Positions 25,868-35,302 of a DNA stretch of 64,000 nucleotides are shown piece by piece; positions within the stretch are counted from its first letter, which is position 1; every line of letters begins with the position of its first letter. Made by a program: the position numbers and the translations under genes. The DNA is from CAYPTY01 sp964413935 (GTDB lineage Bacteria > Bacteroidota > Rhodothermia > Balneolales > Balneolaceae). A model generated the notes under the pieces. That model saw nothing but the letters and a program-made list of their open reading frames with translations. It had not been told where the DNA came from and searched no databases. The stretch lies in contig CAYPTY010000006.1 of NCBI GenBank assembly GCA_964413935.1, forward strand, positions 1 through 64,000. Reading direction: 5' to 3'.

Positions 25868-26590
25868 ATGCAAGACCATACCCATTTCGAATCATTTCAA
25901 ATTCGTGCCAGTGAAACAGATACATCCGGTCAGGGTAGTTTACCCGCACTGTGCGACTTACTGCAGGAGGTTGCTGGCAATCATGCCCGCAAACTGAATT
26001 TTGACATCACCGATCTCTTCAAGAAGAATCTGACCTGGGTTTTGCACCGTCTTCATATCAGAATGCATCATTATCCTGAGTGGCGGCAGGCTATCGAGAT
26101 TGAAACCTGGCCTTCCAAAGGGGATGCACTACGGGCCTACCGTGATTTTAAAATCCGCAATTCAGATCAAGATGTGATTGGCGTCTGTCTTTCTTACTGG
26201 ATGATGATTAACCTGAAAAATCGCCGGCCGGTCAGGATGCCAGAGGAAGTATTAGAACTGGGTTTAAGAGATGATCCGCATACTCTGGAGGTGCAAAGCG
26301 GAAAAGTTCATAACATCATCGAATTCAGTAACCATCAAACATTCAGGGTCCGCAAAAGTGACCTGGATATGAACAGGCATGTGAATAATGTAGCCTATAT
26401 CCGATGGATCAGTGATTGCCTGCCTGCTGAAGAGCTTATTGAGGAAATGGATATTCAGTTCCTGATGGAAGCCGGACTGGATGAACAGATTACCTGTGCG
26501 TGGAAGTCAGATGGCCTGAAGCGTTATTTCAGGATTAGTACAGCTGACGATAAAGTGATGGCAATGGCGCGTATCAGCCTTGTGGGTTGA
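25868..26590 (+). CDS. Acyl-ACP thioesterase (FatA/FatB-like)
   Basis: Hydrolyses acyl-ACP to release fatty acids. The 240-residue protein has two hot-dog domains. The first contains LTWVLHRLHIRMHHYPEW and the AIEIETWPSKGD stretch. The second contains the catalytic-region pattern DLDMNRHVNNVAYIRW with the conserved Asp/Asn/His. An in-frame TTG at 25841 lies inside the terminator loop, so the ATG at 25868 is used. Because the terminator ends at the base before the ATG, the gene has no ordinary leader: it is reached by read-through, by a promoter within the terminator region, or as leaderless mRNA. Confidence 0.87.
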   Translation: MQDHTHFESFQIRASETDTSGQGSLPALCDLLQEVAGNHARKLNFDITDLFKKNLTWVLHRLHIRMHHYPEWRQAIEIETWPSKGDALRAYRDFKIRNSDQDVIGVCLSYWMMINLKNRRPVRMPEEVLELGLRDDPHTLEVQSGKVHNIIEFSNHQTFRVRKSDLDMNRHVNNVAYIRWISDCLPAEELIEEMDIQFLMEAGLDEQITCAWKSDGLKRYFRISTADDKVMAMARISLVG

Positions 26591-26592
26591 AA

Positions 26593-27414
26593 TCAATCCC
26601 ATTCCGGGGCTAGTCCATCCGGATTGATCATTCGCCGGCTTTTATCGAGGGCATCGATGGCATCAAAGTCTTCATCCTCAAGGAAAAAATCATAGATATC
26701 GATATTCTCAGCGATGTGCTCCCGCGATGAGGATTTCGGAATGGCAACAACCTGTTCCTGCTCGATCAGCCAGCGCAGGGAAATCTGTGCAGGAGTTTTG
26801 CCGTATTTATCAGCCATCTTCACCATCAAATCTTCTTCCAAAATCTTGCCAACAGCCAGCGGTGAATAGGCCGTAACTAGCAAATCCTGCTCTGCAGCAT
26901 AATCCAGTAAATCGAATTGTCCTAGCAGCGGGTGGTATTCCACCTGATTGCAGAAAATGGGCATATTCAATTCTTCAAGCACCTCTTTTAGCATGCGGGA
27001 AGGAAAATTACTCACTCCAACGTTGAGGGCTTTTCCCTGATCACGCAGAATAAGCATGGCATCCAGGGTTTCCCTGATATCCACTTCCGGATTGGGCCAG
27101 TGGATAAGCAAGAGATCTACATAATCCATATCCAGGCTTCGCAGAGAGTCTTCGGTGGAAGTTAAGACCCTGGAATGACTCATATTGGTGTGCCAGATCT
27201 TGGTAGTTACAAATATTTCTTCACGCTCCACATGTGAAGCTTGGATAGCGCTGCCCACTTCCATTTCATTGCGGTAAAACTGAGCAGTATCGATATGGCG
27301 ATATCCGATATCCAGTGCCTGCCGCACGCACTCATTGCACTGTTTGCCGATTAATTTGTAGGTACCGAAGCCAATCTCAGGGACTTCCACACCCTGTACT
27401 TCTTTAAAATCCAT
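26593..27414 (-). CDS. Aldo/keto reductase (2,5-diketogluconate reductase-like)
   Basis: A 273-residue AKR-fold oxidoreductase, compact type. Catalytic residues are seen in YRHIDTAQFYRNE (Asp, Tyr), FVTTKIWHTN (Lys) and DLLLIHWPNP (His). The cofactor-binding C-terminus has VVAIPKSSSREHIAENI. This arrangement fits the AKR5-like group acting on small aldehydes and methylglyoxal; the substrate is unproven. It is unrelated in position to the other aldo/keto reductase at 12986 and differs in sequence. It converges with the thioesterase gene (2-nt gap, no terminator of its own). Confidence 0.93.
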   Translation of the reverse strand: MDFKEVQGVEVPEIGFGTYKLIGKQCNECVRQALDIGYRHIDTAQFYRNEMEVGSAIQASHVEREEIFVTTKIWHTNMSHSRVLTSTEDSLRSLDMDYVDLLLIHWPNPEVDIRETLDAMLILRDQGKALNVGVSNFPSRMLKEVLEELNMPIFCNQVEYHPLLGQFDLLDYAAEQDLLVTAYSPLAVGKILEEDLMVKMADKYGKTPAQISLRWLIEQEQVVAIPKSSSREHIAENIDIYDFFLEDEDFDAIDALDKSRRMINPDGLAPEWD

Positions 27415-27500
27415 CAGATGAGCTGAGAAAGTCTAAACATAATTTTCCGAATATAATGAGTTGTCATTAATTTCAGGAAGCTTTTCTGCTTGTTTAATAA

Positions 27501-30350
27501 TTATTTAACCAGCGTCATTTTACGGGTCATGATCTTATTCCCAACCTCAAGCTGATAAATATAAATTCCGCTGGGATTGGTGCTTCCATTCCACTCAACC
27601 TGATGCTCACCCTGCGACAATTCACCGTTTATCAGTGTCGCTACAGGTTGCCCCACCACATTGTAGATTGATAAACGAACTTCATCCGGTTCCGGTAGGA
27701 AAAAAGAAATGGTGGTTATCGGGTTGAAGGGATTGGGGTAGTTTTGGTACAATTCCATTTCTTCCGGTATCTCGGCATCCATGTCTTCCTCGATAAATCC
27801 TTCTGGTAAGATGCGCAGAATCGCTGTTTTTCGAACCTCCATCAAACTAAAAGGGAGATCAGATAATGGGAGATCGGTCGCGGAAGTAACGGGGATATTC
27901 AAATCGTAGCTCATCCCCTCTTCAAGGGCTGATTCTTCCCGGCTTTCACTGTCAATGAGCTGCATTCTGATCCCATAAGGAACTTCATCCCATTCGGCAA
28001 CGGACAGGGTGGCCTCGTAGCTGCCATCCGATACAAACTGAAGAGGGATCTCGATGGGTGCTTCAAAACTTTCCGGAATCTGTATCCTGGAAGTAGAAAA
28101 ACCCTGTTCAACCGCAAATAGCTCAAGGCCTTTTTCATGTATATCCAGCTGAAGCAAAGTGTTCAGATCCGGATGGAACCGGATGCTGTCAGAATCCATA
28201 AACTCAATTTGAAGTTCAGATTGCAGCGATCCTGATTGGAGGCTCAAAACGGCCAGACCGGTAGCCTCCGCTGCGGCCATTTCCATTTCTGGTGCCTCAA
28301 GGTTCATTAATTCATCCGGACTAAAAGTGATGGTGGTAGGGGGAACCGGTTGCCTTATGCACAAAATAAAGGAGGAAAATGGCGGTATGGATTCCTCCGC
28401 TAAGATCATCTTCTCCCGGTTTCGGTTCAGATCATCTTTATACTGCGTAAAGAGGTGAATATCTTTTTGATCCAGCTGTAAGCGACTGCTCAGCAGGTAG
28501 CTTAGTTTATCTGCAGGCAGAGGTATTGAGAAAGGATTGGACAGAAACAGTACTCCCTCTGCGGCACTCAGGTAACCATCTTCATTGGCATCTGAAATTT
28601 CAATATTCCAGTCTGTTCTCACTTTTTCCTCGTATTCATCCGCCGGAACAGTAAACTCATTCATCATGTCAATGTGAGCTTCTTCCAGATAGACTAATGC
28701 CGAGGGTTGATCAGCGTATTCCAGCGCCCCGATATCTTCAAATCGCTGCAAAGCCGGATTCCAGCTGTACCGCATCGTTTGTATCTCAGGTATCAGATCC
28801 AGCACATTGGTGGGTATGTGATACCAGCCCGGCACCACTGGCAGCCTGAAGTCCATAAGTCGCTGTAATTGAGTGGCCGAATTGCTCTCTGTCTGCGTGT
28901 TGATTCCTGCTTCTGCATTTCCACTGTTAGAGGCGGCTAAATTCATGCTTGAGCTATTCTCTGAAGTCTCTTTAACTACTTTATTCAGACTAATCTCTGA
29001 TATCAGATTTCCCTTTTGGTTGATCAGCCTGACTTTGCTTCCATCATCCTTAAGATTAAGTGCGCCTTCACTAGAAGTAAAAACTCTCTGATCAGAAAAC
29101 AGGAGACTGTCGGGCTGTCCTCCCCCGAAAACGGTAATGGTTTCACCCGGAGCCAGAATAAGGTTCTCGCCAAACTGGTGAATGGTCTTCGGTGCATTCA
29201 GTCGCCACCCGCTGATATCCACTTCTACGTCTTCCTGATTTTGAATAATCAGAAACTGATCCTGCAGCTGATCTGATATTCCGTCAAAATTGGTGTCGCC
29301 GGTTTTATGGTTCTGTGGATTTACCAGCAGGTTCACAATGCTCACATCCGGAATGTCATTATCCCTTATGAAGCTGTTGTGGATGCGAAAATCACCGTAG
29401 GAGCCTTTGGTAAGGCTATCCAGCATAAAAACGGCAAGCTCTGTTGGTTCAAAGTCATCATCATCTTTAAAAGAAAAGCTGATATCAAAAACCGCGTCCC
29501 CTTTCAATCCTTCGAAGTTAAACCAGAATCGTCTTGCACCTTCCAGCTCGTTAGCACTGAGCGATGATTGCGTCTCAGCAAAGCGAACAGCTACCCGCAT
29601 ATCCGAACCATCATGTTCATAAACGGCAATATTCAGTTTGAGCTTTTTTTCTCTTTCGTCTGTAACTGAACGAATATTTGTGAATTGCACAACAGGGGGC
29701 TTCAGAAGCTGAAAGGCTGTTCCAAAAACCGGGCGCTGCATCGTATATAGCATCCAGTTTTTCTGATTACTAACCAATTCTTTCAGCATGAGGGTGGTAC
29801 CACTGGCCCCATGCTGAATGTGATACTGGTAATTTCCTGATTCACTAAACTTCACAAAAGCAGATTGCTCTTTCAGGATACCGGGTATCTCCTCAGCATT
29901 GCTCTTCCTAAACAGACGACTGGGCTGAGTATCCCAGAAAACACCGAACAGTAAATGTTTATCACCATTATTAGCGAGTGAATATAGGTAAAGATGGTCC
30001 TGATCGGTATTCAGCTGTCCGAATGCGGTAAATCTGAGTGGTTGCCCCTTTTCCAGGCCTTCACTGAGTGTTCGTTTTTCTGAAAAACCTCCGCCATAAA
30101 AAGCTTCCGCTTTCTCATCCCATCTTCGGTTAGTTACAAAGACTTCAGTCCCGGCTGGAAGCTTGATAAGCGGGATGATATCCACTGACGATGAATCGCC
30201 GGTATTGACGGTTACGATGAGTATATCACCCGTACCAATAGCAGGTTGGGCTGACTGGTAGGCAGAAACCTGTAAAGGCAGTGAAATCAGGGTGATATGG
30301 AAGAGAAAAATTAGGCCTGACAGTAGCTTTTTCTGCATGGGCAGGAGCAT
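27501..30350 (-). CDS. Large secreted protein with lamin-tail domain and T9SS sorting domain
   Basis: A 949-residue exported protein. A signal peptide ends near VSAYQSAQ. A segment around residues 265-330 has SFKDDDDFEPTELAVF, resembling Calx-beta acidic loops. About residues 360-455 match a lamin-tail domain (FDGISDQLQDQFLIIQNQ and VDISGWRLN). The last 80 residues are a type A sorting domain beginning YQNYPNPFNPITTISFFL and ending KIMTRKMTLVK, which directs export by the type IX secretion system and surface attachment. The remainder is beta-rich. Function is not known; surface binding or adhesion is a guess from domain content. Residue 5 (Met) is an alternative start. Confidence 0.85.
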   Translation of the reverse strand: MLLPMQKKLLSGLIFLFHITLISLPLQVSAYQSAQPAIGTGDILIVTVNTGDSSSVDIIPLIKLPAGTEVFVTNRRWDEKAEAFYGGGFSEKRTLSEGLEKGQPLRFTAFGQLNTDQDHLYLYSLANNGDKHLLFGVFWDTQPSRLFRKSNAEEIPGILKEQSAFVKFSESGNYQYHIQHGASGTTLMLKELVSNQKNWMLYTMQRPVFGTAFQLLKPPVVQFTNIRSVTDEREKKLKLNIAVYEHDGSDMRVAVRFAETQSSLSANELEGARRFWFNFEGLKGDAVFDISFSFKDDDDFEPTELAVFMLDSLTKGSYGDFRIHNSFIRDNDIPDVSIVNLLVNPQNHKTGDTNFDGISDQLQDQFLIIQNQEDVEVDISGWRLNAPKTIHQFGENLILAPGETITVFGGGQPDSLLFSDQRVFTSSEGALNLKDDGSKVRLINQKGNLISEISLNKVVKETSENSSSMNLAASNSGNAEAGINTQTESNSATQLQRLMDFRLPVVPGWYHIPTNVLDLIPEIQTMRYSWNPALQRFEDIGALEYADQPSALVYLEEAHIDMMNEFTVPADEYEEKVRTDWNIEISDANEDGYLSAAEGVLFLSNPFSIPLPADKLSYLLSSRLQLDQKDIHLFTQYKDDLNRNREKMILAEESIPPFSSFILCIRQPVPPTTITFSPDELMNLEAPEMEMAAAEATGLAVLSLQSGSLQSELQIEFMDSDSIRFHPDLNTLLQLDIHEKGLELFAVEQGFSTSRIQIPESFEAPIEIPLQFVSDGSYEATLSVAEWDEVPYGIRMQLIDSESREESALEEGMSYDLNIPVTSATDLPLSDLPFSLMEVRKTAILRILPEGFIEEDMDAEIPEEMELYQNYPNPFNPITTISFFLPEPDEVRLSIYNVVGQPVATLINGELSQGEHQVEWNGSTNPSGIYIYQLEVGNKIMTRKMTLVK

Positions 30351-30429
30351 TTATTAAGCACAAAACACCCTGATAATTAAAAGAATTTCGGTATGAAAGG
30401 CATGTTAAGAATTACCTAAAAATTCCGAA

Positions 30430-31731
30430 TCAATCGTCCAGGTTGGCCTCACCCAGAAGTCCTTCAGTTTGAGCAACAGCCACACAAACTGCAGCGTCTC
30501 CTGTGATGTTTACCATGGTACGGATCATGTCCAGGATCCGGTCTACTCCCAAAATGAGCGCAATACCTTCAACCGGTACACTGATTGCCTGAAGTACAAT
30601 CACCAGCATGATAATTCCTGCTCCGGGTACTCCCGCCGTGCCTATGGAAGCCAGTGTGGCTGTTATCACAATAGTAAGCTGCTGACTGAGGTCCAGGTCA
30701 AGGCCAAGAGCCTGTGCAATGAAGACCGCGGCTACAGCCTGATACAAACTTGTACCATCCATGTTTATGGTAGCACCAATGGGCAACACAAAACTGGCAA
30801 CTTCCTCATCCACACCCAGGTTTTTTTCTACCCTTTCCATGGTTACCGGCAGGGTTGCTGAGCTGGAAGAAGTGGAAAAACCCAGAAGCATGGCCGGGCG
30901 GATGGCCCTGAAAAAAGTTGATAGCTTAATATCGCCGATGATCCTGAAAATTGAGCTGTAAACGATGAGCATCTGAGCAAGAAGTCCGATTACAACAGCA
31001 AAACAATACCAGCCCAGAGCTATCAGAAGGTCCACAGCCCGGCCGAGATCATCACCGGCCAGATCTACAATCACCCCGGCAATCAAGGCAAACACGCCAT
31101 AGGGTGCAATCAGCATAACCATGTCCACAATGCGGATGATGACATCATTGAGTGCATCAAAAAAGTCGATCAGCACCCTCCCCTTACTTTCCGGGATCTG
31201 GATGATTCCTATACCCAGCAGAATGGCCACAAATACCACCTGCAGCATGTTACTGTTGTTGGATGCCGCCTGAAAGAAATTTACCGGTACGATATCCACG
31301 ATAAACTGCATGCGTCCGCGCTGAAGCACTTCCTCAGCCGAAGCAGAAGATCCTTCGATATTGGAAGAATAGCTTGCCATTAATTCCTGCTGCGTTTCGG
31401 GGGGCAGGGATTTGCCGGGCTTGATCAGGTTTACCGATATCAGTCCGATGGTAATCGCGAAAACAGTAGTTACAATATAAATCCCTATCGTTTTACCGCC
31501 CATGCGTGAGAGCTTGGTGATATCCCTCAGGCTGGTAACTCCAACAATCAGGGAGGCAAGAACTAAAGGTACGGCAATGAGCTTCAGCAGATTAATGAAA
31601 ATGGTACCCACCGGCTGAATAAACTCACTGGTGAAGGTGTTAAAACCGGCAAGACTGGATATGAGGCCATAAATCAGACCCAGAATGAGACCGATGATAA
31701 TTTGCCAGTGAAGTTTTTTATACCATTTCAT
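30430..31731 (-). CDS. Dicarboxylate/amino acid:cation symporter (DAACS family)
   Basis: A 433-residue inner-membrane transporter related to GltP/DctA, driven by sodium or protons. Signatures are the serine-rich hairpin FSTSSSSATLPVTMER, the NMDGT motif in PIGATINMDGTSLYQAV, and the second hairpin ASIGTAGVPGAGIIML. The sequence after NMDGT contains a conserved Asp-rich helix. Either glutamate/aspartate or C4-dicarboxylates could be the substrate. It is last in the three-gene operon DUF3098-DUF92-symporter, with a 1-nt gap to the DUF92 gene. Confidence 0.94.
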   Translation of the reverse strand: MKWYKKLHWQIIIGLILGLIYGLISSLAGFNTFTSEFIQPVGTIFINLLKLIAVPLVLASLIVGVTSLRDITKLSRMGGKTIGIYIVTTVFAITIGLISVNLIKPGKSLPPETQQELMASYSSNIEGSSASAEEVLQRGRMQFIVDIVPVNFFQAASNNSNMLQVVFVAILLGIGIIQIPESKGRVLIDFFDALNDVIIRIVDMVMLIAPYGVFALIAGVIVDLAGDDLGRAVDLLIALGWYCFAVVIGLLAQMLIVYSSIFRIIGDIKLSTFFRAIRPAMLLGFSTSSSSATLPVTMERVEKNLGVDEEVASFVLPIGATINMDGTSLYQAVAAVFIAQALGLDLDLSQQLTIVITATLASIGTAGVPGAGIIMLVIVLQAISVPVEGIALILGVDRILDMIRTMVNITGDAAVCVAVAQTEGLLGEANLDD

Positions 31732-31732
31732 A

Positions 31733-32545
31733 TCAGATCAGAAAATAGGTTAGCATTAGGATGAGGGAAGCCGTTCCGGTCGAAATACAATTGATGGCAT
31801 TGTTACTGATGGGATAATGGGTCCCGAACCAATTGAATTTCTTGTTCTGCAGTGTGGCACCAAAAATGGAATCGGCAATTGATCCCACAAATCCACTGAT
31901 ACTTATCAGCAGCAGATAGGGCCATTCCGTATCCATTCGAAGCAGCCAGAAAATGCCCACAATGAGGGCAGATCCCGCCAGTGCAGCGATCAGGCCTTTG
32001 ATACTCACACCACCGTCGGTTCCGGGTGAAACCCGCTTAAAACTGGTGATAAGCCATGTTTTACCGGGACGGTAATGTCCGCCGATTTCCGTAGCCCAGG
32101 TATCGGCATTGGCGGCCGCAATACTCGCAACGGCAGCCATGAGCAGAATTTCAGCTCCAGAAATGAACCAGATCAGAATGAAGAGTGCAAACCAGAATCC
32201 ATTGGCCCAAACCTGAGCTCCATCGCGTCTGAAACGCTTGGTATCTGGCCGATTATCAAAGGCGTTAATCACCTGATTCTGGGAGACCAGCGAGGATGAA
32301 ATAAAAAAGCCAAGAACCGTAGCCGCACCCAGCAGATCACCGATTCCGTATGCAATAGTACCGAAGAGTACCGCAGCTCTTACCCCGTCAAGCGTTAGCC
32401 AGTTCAAAAGTAAAGCCGTAATGCCGAAAGTAAGAGCCAGTATCAAAGCAATTACTATACGAAGGTGGTCGTCCACTTTGCAGAAGATTACAAAGGTATA
32501 AGCCATCGCCAGGAAGAAGAAGATATTTACGAGGCGGTGCGACAA
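31733..32545 (-). CDS. DUF92 family membrane protein
   Basis: A 270-residue protein with about seven hydrophobic segments. Conserved family motifs are DTWATEIGGHY and GTDGGVSIKGL, followed by GSIADSIFGATLQNKKFNW. In plants a DUF92 member (VTE6) phosphorylates phytyl phosphate, so a prenyl-phosphate kinase role is possible, but the bacterial members are largely uncharacterised. It lies in an operon between the DUF3098 gene (2-nt gap) and the symporter (1-nt gap). Confidence 0.85.
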   Translation of the reverse strand: MSHRLVNIFFFLAMAYTFVIFCKVDDHLRIVIALILALTFGITALLLNWLTLDGVRAAVLFGTIAYGIGDLLGAATVLGFFISSSLVSQNQVINAFDNRPDTKRFRRDGAQVWANGFWFALFILIWFISGAEILLMAAVASIAAANADTWATEIGGHYRPGKTWLITSFKRVSPGTDGGVSIKGLIAALAGSALIVGIFWLLRMDTEWPYLLLISISGFVGSIADSIFGATLQNKKFNWFGTHYPISNNAINCISTGTASLILMLTYFLI

Positions 32546-32547
32546 AA

Positions 32548-32757
32548 TTATTCATCACCGGTTTGAACCGCAGCCGAATCTTTCTTCTTAAGGATGGAAA
32601 ACAAGATCACTACATAACCCGCGATAATCATGATTGGCGATACATACAGGGATATAATGCCTTCAACCTCATTTTCCCAGTACATGGAAAGAAAACCAAA
32701 CGTGATCAATAAAATCCCGATGCCGAGTAATTTGTAGTTGGTTGAGGAAAAGAGCAT
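32548..32757 (-). CDS. DUF3098-like small membrane protein
   Basis: A 69-residue protein with two transmembrane helices (LLGIGILLITFGFLSMYW and ISPIMIIAGYVVILFSI-like) joined by a short acidic loop and ending in a charged tail. The length and two-helix layout match DUF3098 proteins common in Bacteroidota. Function is unknown. It is the first gene of the symporter operon and is divergently arranged with maf across 114 nt. Confidence 0.75.
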   Translation of the reverse strand: MLFSSTNYKLLGIGILLITFGFLSMYWENEVEGIISLYVSPIMIIAGYVVILFSILKKKDSAAVQTGDE

Positions 32758-32871
32758 GGCAGGGTATTTAGGTTTTCGGGTTCGGTTATTGGGAATAATT
32801 GTCTACTATAGGCGCCTGAAACGGTTTGCGAAGTTATTTAATTATTCGCTAAGAGTAAAAGTCGGAAGAAG

Positions 32872-33468
32872 TTGAATCACAAAATCATACTGGCCTCAAA
32901 GTCACCACGCCGAAAACAGCTGCTGGAACTGCTCGGCCTGCCCTTTCAGGTTCAGGGCAGCCAGATTGATGAGGTTTACAGCCTTACCAATCCCAGAGAA
33001 ATAGTTACTCATCTGGCTGCATCCAAGGCCAGGGATGTGGCAAAGCAATTTGAAGATGCACTCATTATCGGAGCGGATACAATCGTAGTGCTGGATGAAC
33101 ATATTCTGGAAAAGCCGCAGGATGAAAAAGATGCTCTGAATATGCTGATGAGGCTGAGCAATCGTACACATATTGTATACACCGGGGTTTGCCTGATCCT
33201 AAAAACTAATGGGCAGGTTAAGGAACATTCCTTCTTCGAGGAGACCAAAGTTACCTTTGCTGCGTTAAGCGAAAGTGAGGTACAATCCTATATCAAGAGC
33301 GGTTCACCCATGGATAAGGCCGGTGCTTATGGCATACAGGATGATTACGGGGCCGTTTTTGTAAAAAGAATTGAAGGTGACTACTATAATGTTGTAGGTT
33401 TTCCACTGCATGCCTTTTATCAAAATGTAAAACTACTGATCCCTGATTTTTTTGAAGATTCGCACTGA
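32872..33468 (+). CDS. maf: Maf family nucleoside triphosphate pyrophosphatase
   Basis: A 198-residue house-cleaning pyrophosphatase that removes dTTP/UTP or modified nucleotides and is linked to septum inhibition in other bacteria. Hallmarks are ILASKSPRRKQLLELLGLPF at the N-terminus, the catalytic GADTIVVLDE region, and AGAYGIQDDYG. The start is TTG at 32872 because the family N-terminus begins exactly there and no ATG lies upstream. It overlaps the start of the following TPR gene by 17 nt. Confidence 0.93.
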   Translation: MNHKIILASKSPRRKQLLELLGLPFQVQGSQIDEVYSLTNPREIVTHLAASKARDVAKQFEDALIIGADTIVVLDEHILEKPQDEKDALNMLMRLSNRTHIVYTGVCLILKTNGQVKEHSFFEETKVTFAALSESEVQSYIKSGSPMDKAGAYGIQDDYGAVFVKRIEGDYYNVVGFPLHAFYQNVKLLIPDFFEDSH

Positions 33469-35302
33469 AATAAAAACCTGTTTTCTAAGTCTTTTTTTCC
33501 TTCTGAACGCGTCAGCCTTTTTACAGGCACAGGGAAATATGAATTATCAGATTGGTAATTCCCTGTTACAGCAGCAGCGTTTTGAGGAAGCCCTCCAGAT
33601 ATTCAGCGACCTCAGCCAGGAGCAACCGGCACAATTCATTTTCCAGGAAAAGGTTGTGGATTGCCTGATTGAACTGAAACGCTATGAAGATGCCGTCCGA
33701 CAGCTTAATGAGTACAATCGTAAGTACTCCAGCGGCGGACTGGGAAGCATTAAACTGGCGGAGGTTTATCACATTGAGGGTGATACCACAAAAGCCTATA
33801 AAACCTGGGATGAAACCATTCAAACCTTTGAACGCAGCCTTCAGGTTTACATACAGACGGCACAAAGCATGAACGACCGTCGTGAATTCCGCAGGGCAAT
33901 CGAGCTTTATAGGAAAGGAAGGCGGATCTTTAACAACGATCAGCTCTTTTTCCTGGATCTTGCCAATGCCTACATGCAGGCGGGCGATTATGAAAATTCA
34001 ATTCGGGAATACCTGCGATACATCAAGCAGAACCCATCCCAGATGCGACTTTTCCAGCGAACGCTGCTTCGCTACAACGATACTTACATGTATGACATCG
34101 CCATACTGGAATTTGAGGATGCACTGGATAAACTATCCATCGCTCATCCTGCCTACAACAGCCTGCATGAAATCCTCATCTGGATGCTTCAGGAAAACAA
34201 ACTATACAGGAGGGCTCTGGCCACCGCAACCCGCTACGAAAAGCAAAGCAGCATGGTCACCTTTTCTCTCTTTAATCTGGGAAAGGATCTGGTTCAAAAT
34301 GAGGAATTTGAACTGGCTACTGAAGCCTACCAGTATTATGTAGACACCGGTTATGATGACCTGCGCTGGCGAAGTATGGAAGAACTGGCGGATGTTCACT
34401 TCAGGTGGGCCCGTTTCCTGGACGATTATGGCCTCAGTTTTGACAACAAAAGTGACAGCCTGTATCAGCGATCTTTTGAACTATATGAGAAAATTCAAAA
34501 CGAGTCCGGTAATTATGGGCGTCTGGACCGGGTTTATCTTCGTCTGGCTGAACTATCACTGGACTACCTCTATCAACCTGGAAAAGCTGCTGAATATCGG
34601 GCAAGTCTGGAAGAAATTGGGGAAAATAGCCGGCAGGCCGAAATCCTTTATCTGCGTGGACGAATCTCCCTCTTCAAAGGGGATTACAATCAGGCCCGAC
34701 TTATGCTCACCAGAAGCAATCGGGTTGTACGAATCGGAGAACTGGCCGAAAAAACACGCTATTACCTGGCACTAACCGATTTTTTTGAGCGTGATTTTGA
34801 ATTTGCTGAAATTCAGCTCAAAAGCCTTGGCAGGCAAAACACCAGTGTCTATGCCAACGACGCCTTAAAGCTCCGGCTCTGGATTGGAAAAGCCAAAAAA
34901 ACGGATTCCCTATCTGCAGTTCGGTTTGCCGGTTCCATCGAAACTCTTTATCGGGGAGAGAAAGACTCGGCATCTGCCGGGCTGTTTGATCAGATCGGTG
35001 ATGCATCTTCACTATTCGGGGACGACATCCTGGTATTGCTCAGTGATATCACCCCAAAAAATGATATCCCTGAATTATTCCGGTTCTATGATGATTATAT
35101 CAGCAGTGACCAGGCTTCTCCTTTGCGTGAGCGCCTTTTCTGGGAGCGTGCACAGCTGGGTGAATATCTGTCGGATAAGGGAATCACCGATGACATTGAC
35201 GCAGCCCGTTTATATGAACAACTGATTCTTGAGTATCCCCAGGGTTTCTATGCAACCTACGCCAGAGAGCGATTAAATAATTTATCCTTTAAGTCTTTAT
35301 GA
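33452..35302 (+). CDS. TPR-repeat secreted protein
   Basis: A 616-residue protein with a signal peptide (KTCFLSLFFLLNASAFLQAQG). The body consists of tetratricopeptide-like helical repeats, for example YQIGNSLLQQQRFEEALQIF and LDLANAYMQAGDYENSIREY, continuing to a repeat near the C-terminus (AARLYEQLILEYPQGFYATY). It is expected in the periplasm as a scaffold. The TTG at 33452 is used because only it gives the signal peptide. Its stop shares an ATGA with the following gene, so the two are translationally coupled. No catalytic domain was seen. Confidence 0.88.
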   Translation: MKIRTEIKTCFLSLFFLLNASAFLQAQGNMNYQIGNSLLQQQRFEEALQIFSDLSQEQPAQFIFQEKVVDCLIELKRYEDAVRQLNEYNRKYSSGGLGSIKLAEVYHIEGDTTKAYKTWDETIQTFERSLQVYIQTAQSMNDRREFRRAIELYRKGRRIFNNDQLFFLDLANAYMQAGDYENSIREYLRYIKQNPSQMRLFQRTLLRYNDTYMYDIAILEFEDALDKLSIAHPAYNSLHEILIWMLQENKLYRRALATATRYEKQSSMVTFSLFNLGKDLVQNEEFELATEAYQYYVDTGYDDLRWRSMEELADVHFRWARFLDDYGLSFDNKSDSLYQRSFELYEKIQNESGNYGRLDRVYLRLAELSLDYLYQPGKAAEYRASLEEIGENSRQAEILYLRGRISLFKGDYNQARLMLTRSNRVVRIGELAEKTRYYLALTDFFERDFEFAEIQLKSLGRQNTSVYANDALKLRLWIGKAKKTDSLSAVRFAGSIETLYRGEKDSASAGLFDQIGDASSLFGDDILVLLSDITPKNDIPELFRFYDDYISSDQASPLRERLFWERAQLGEYLSDKGITDDIDAARLYEQLILEYPQGFYATYARERLNNLSFKSL

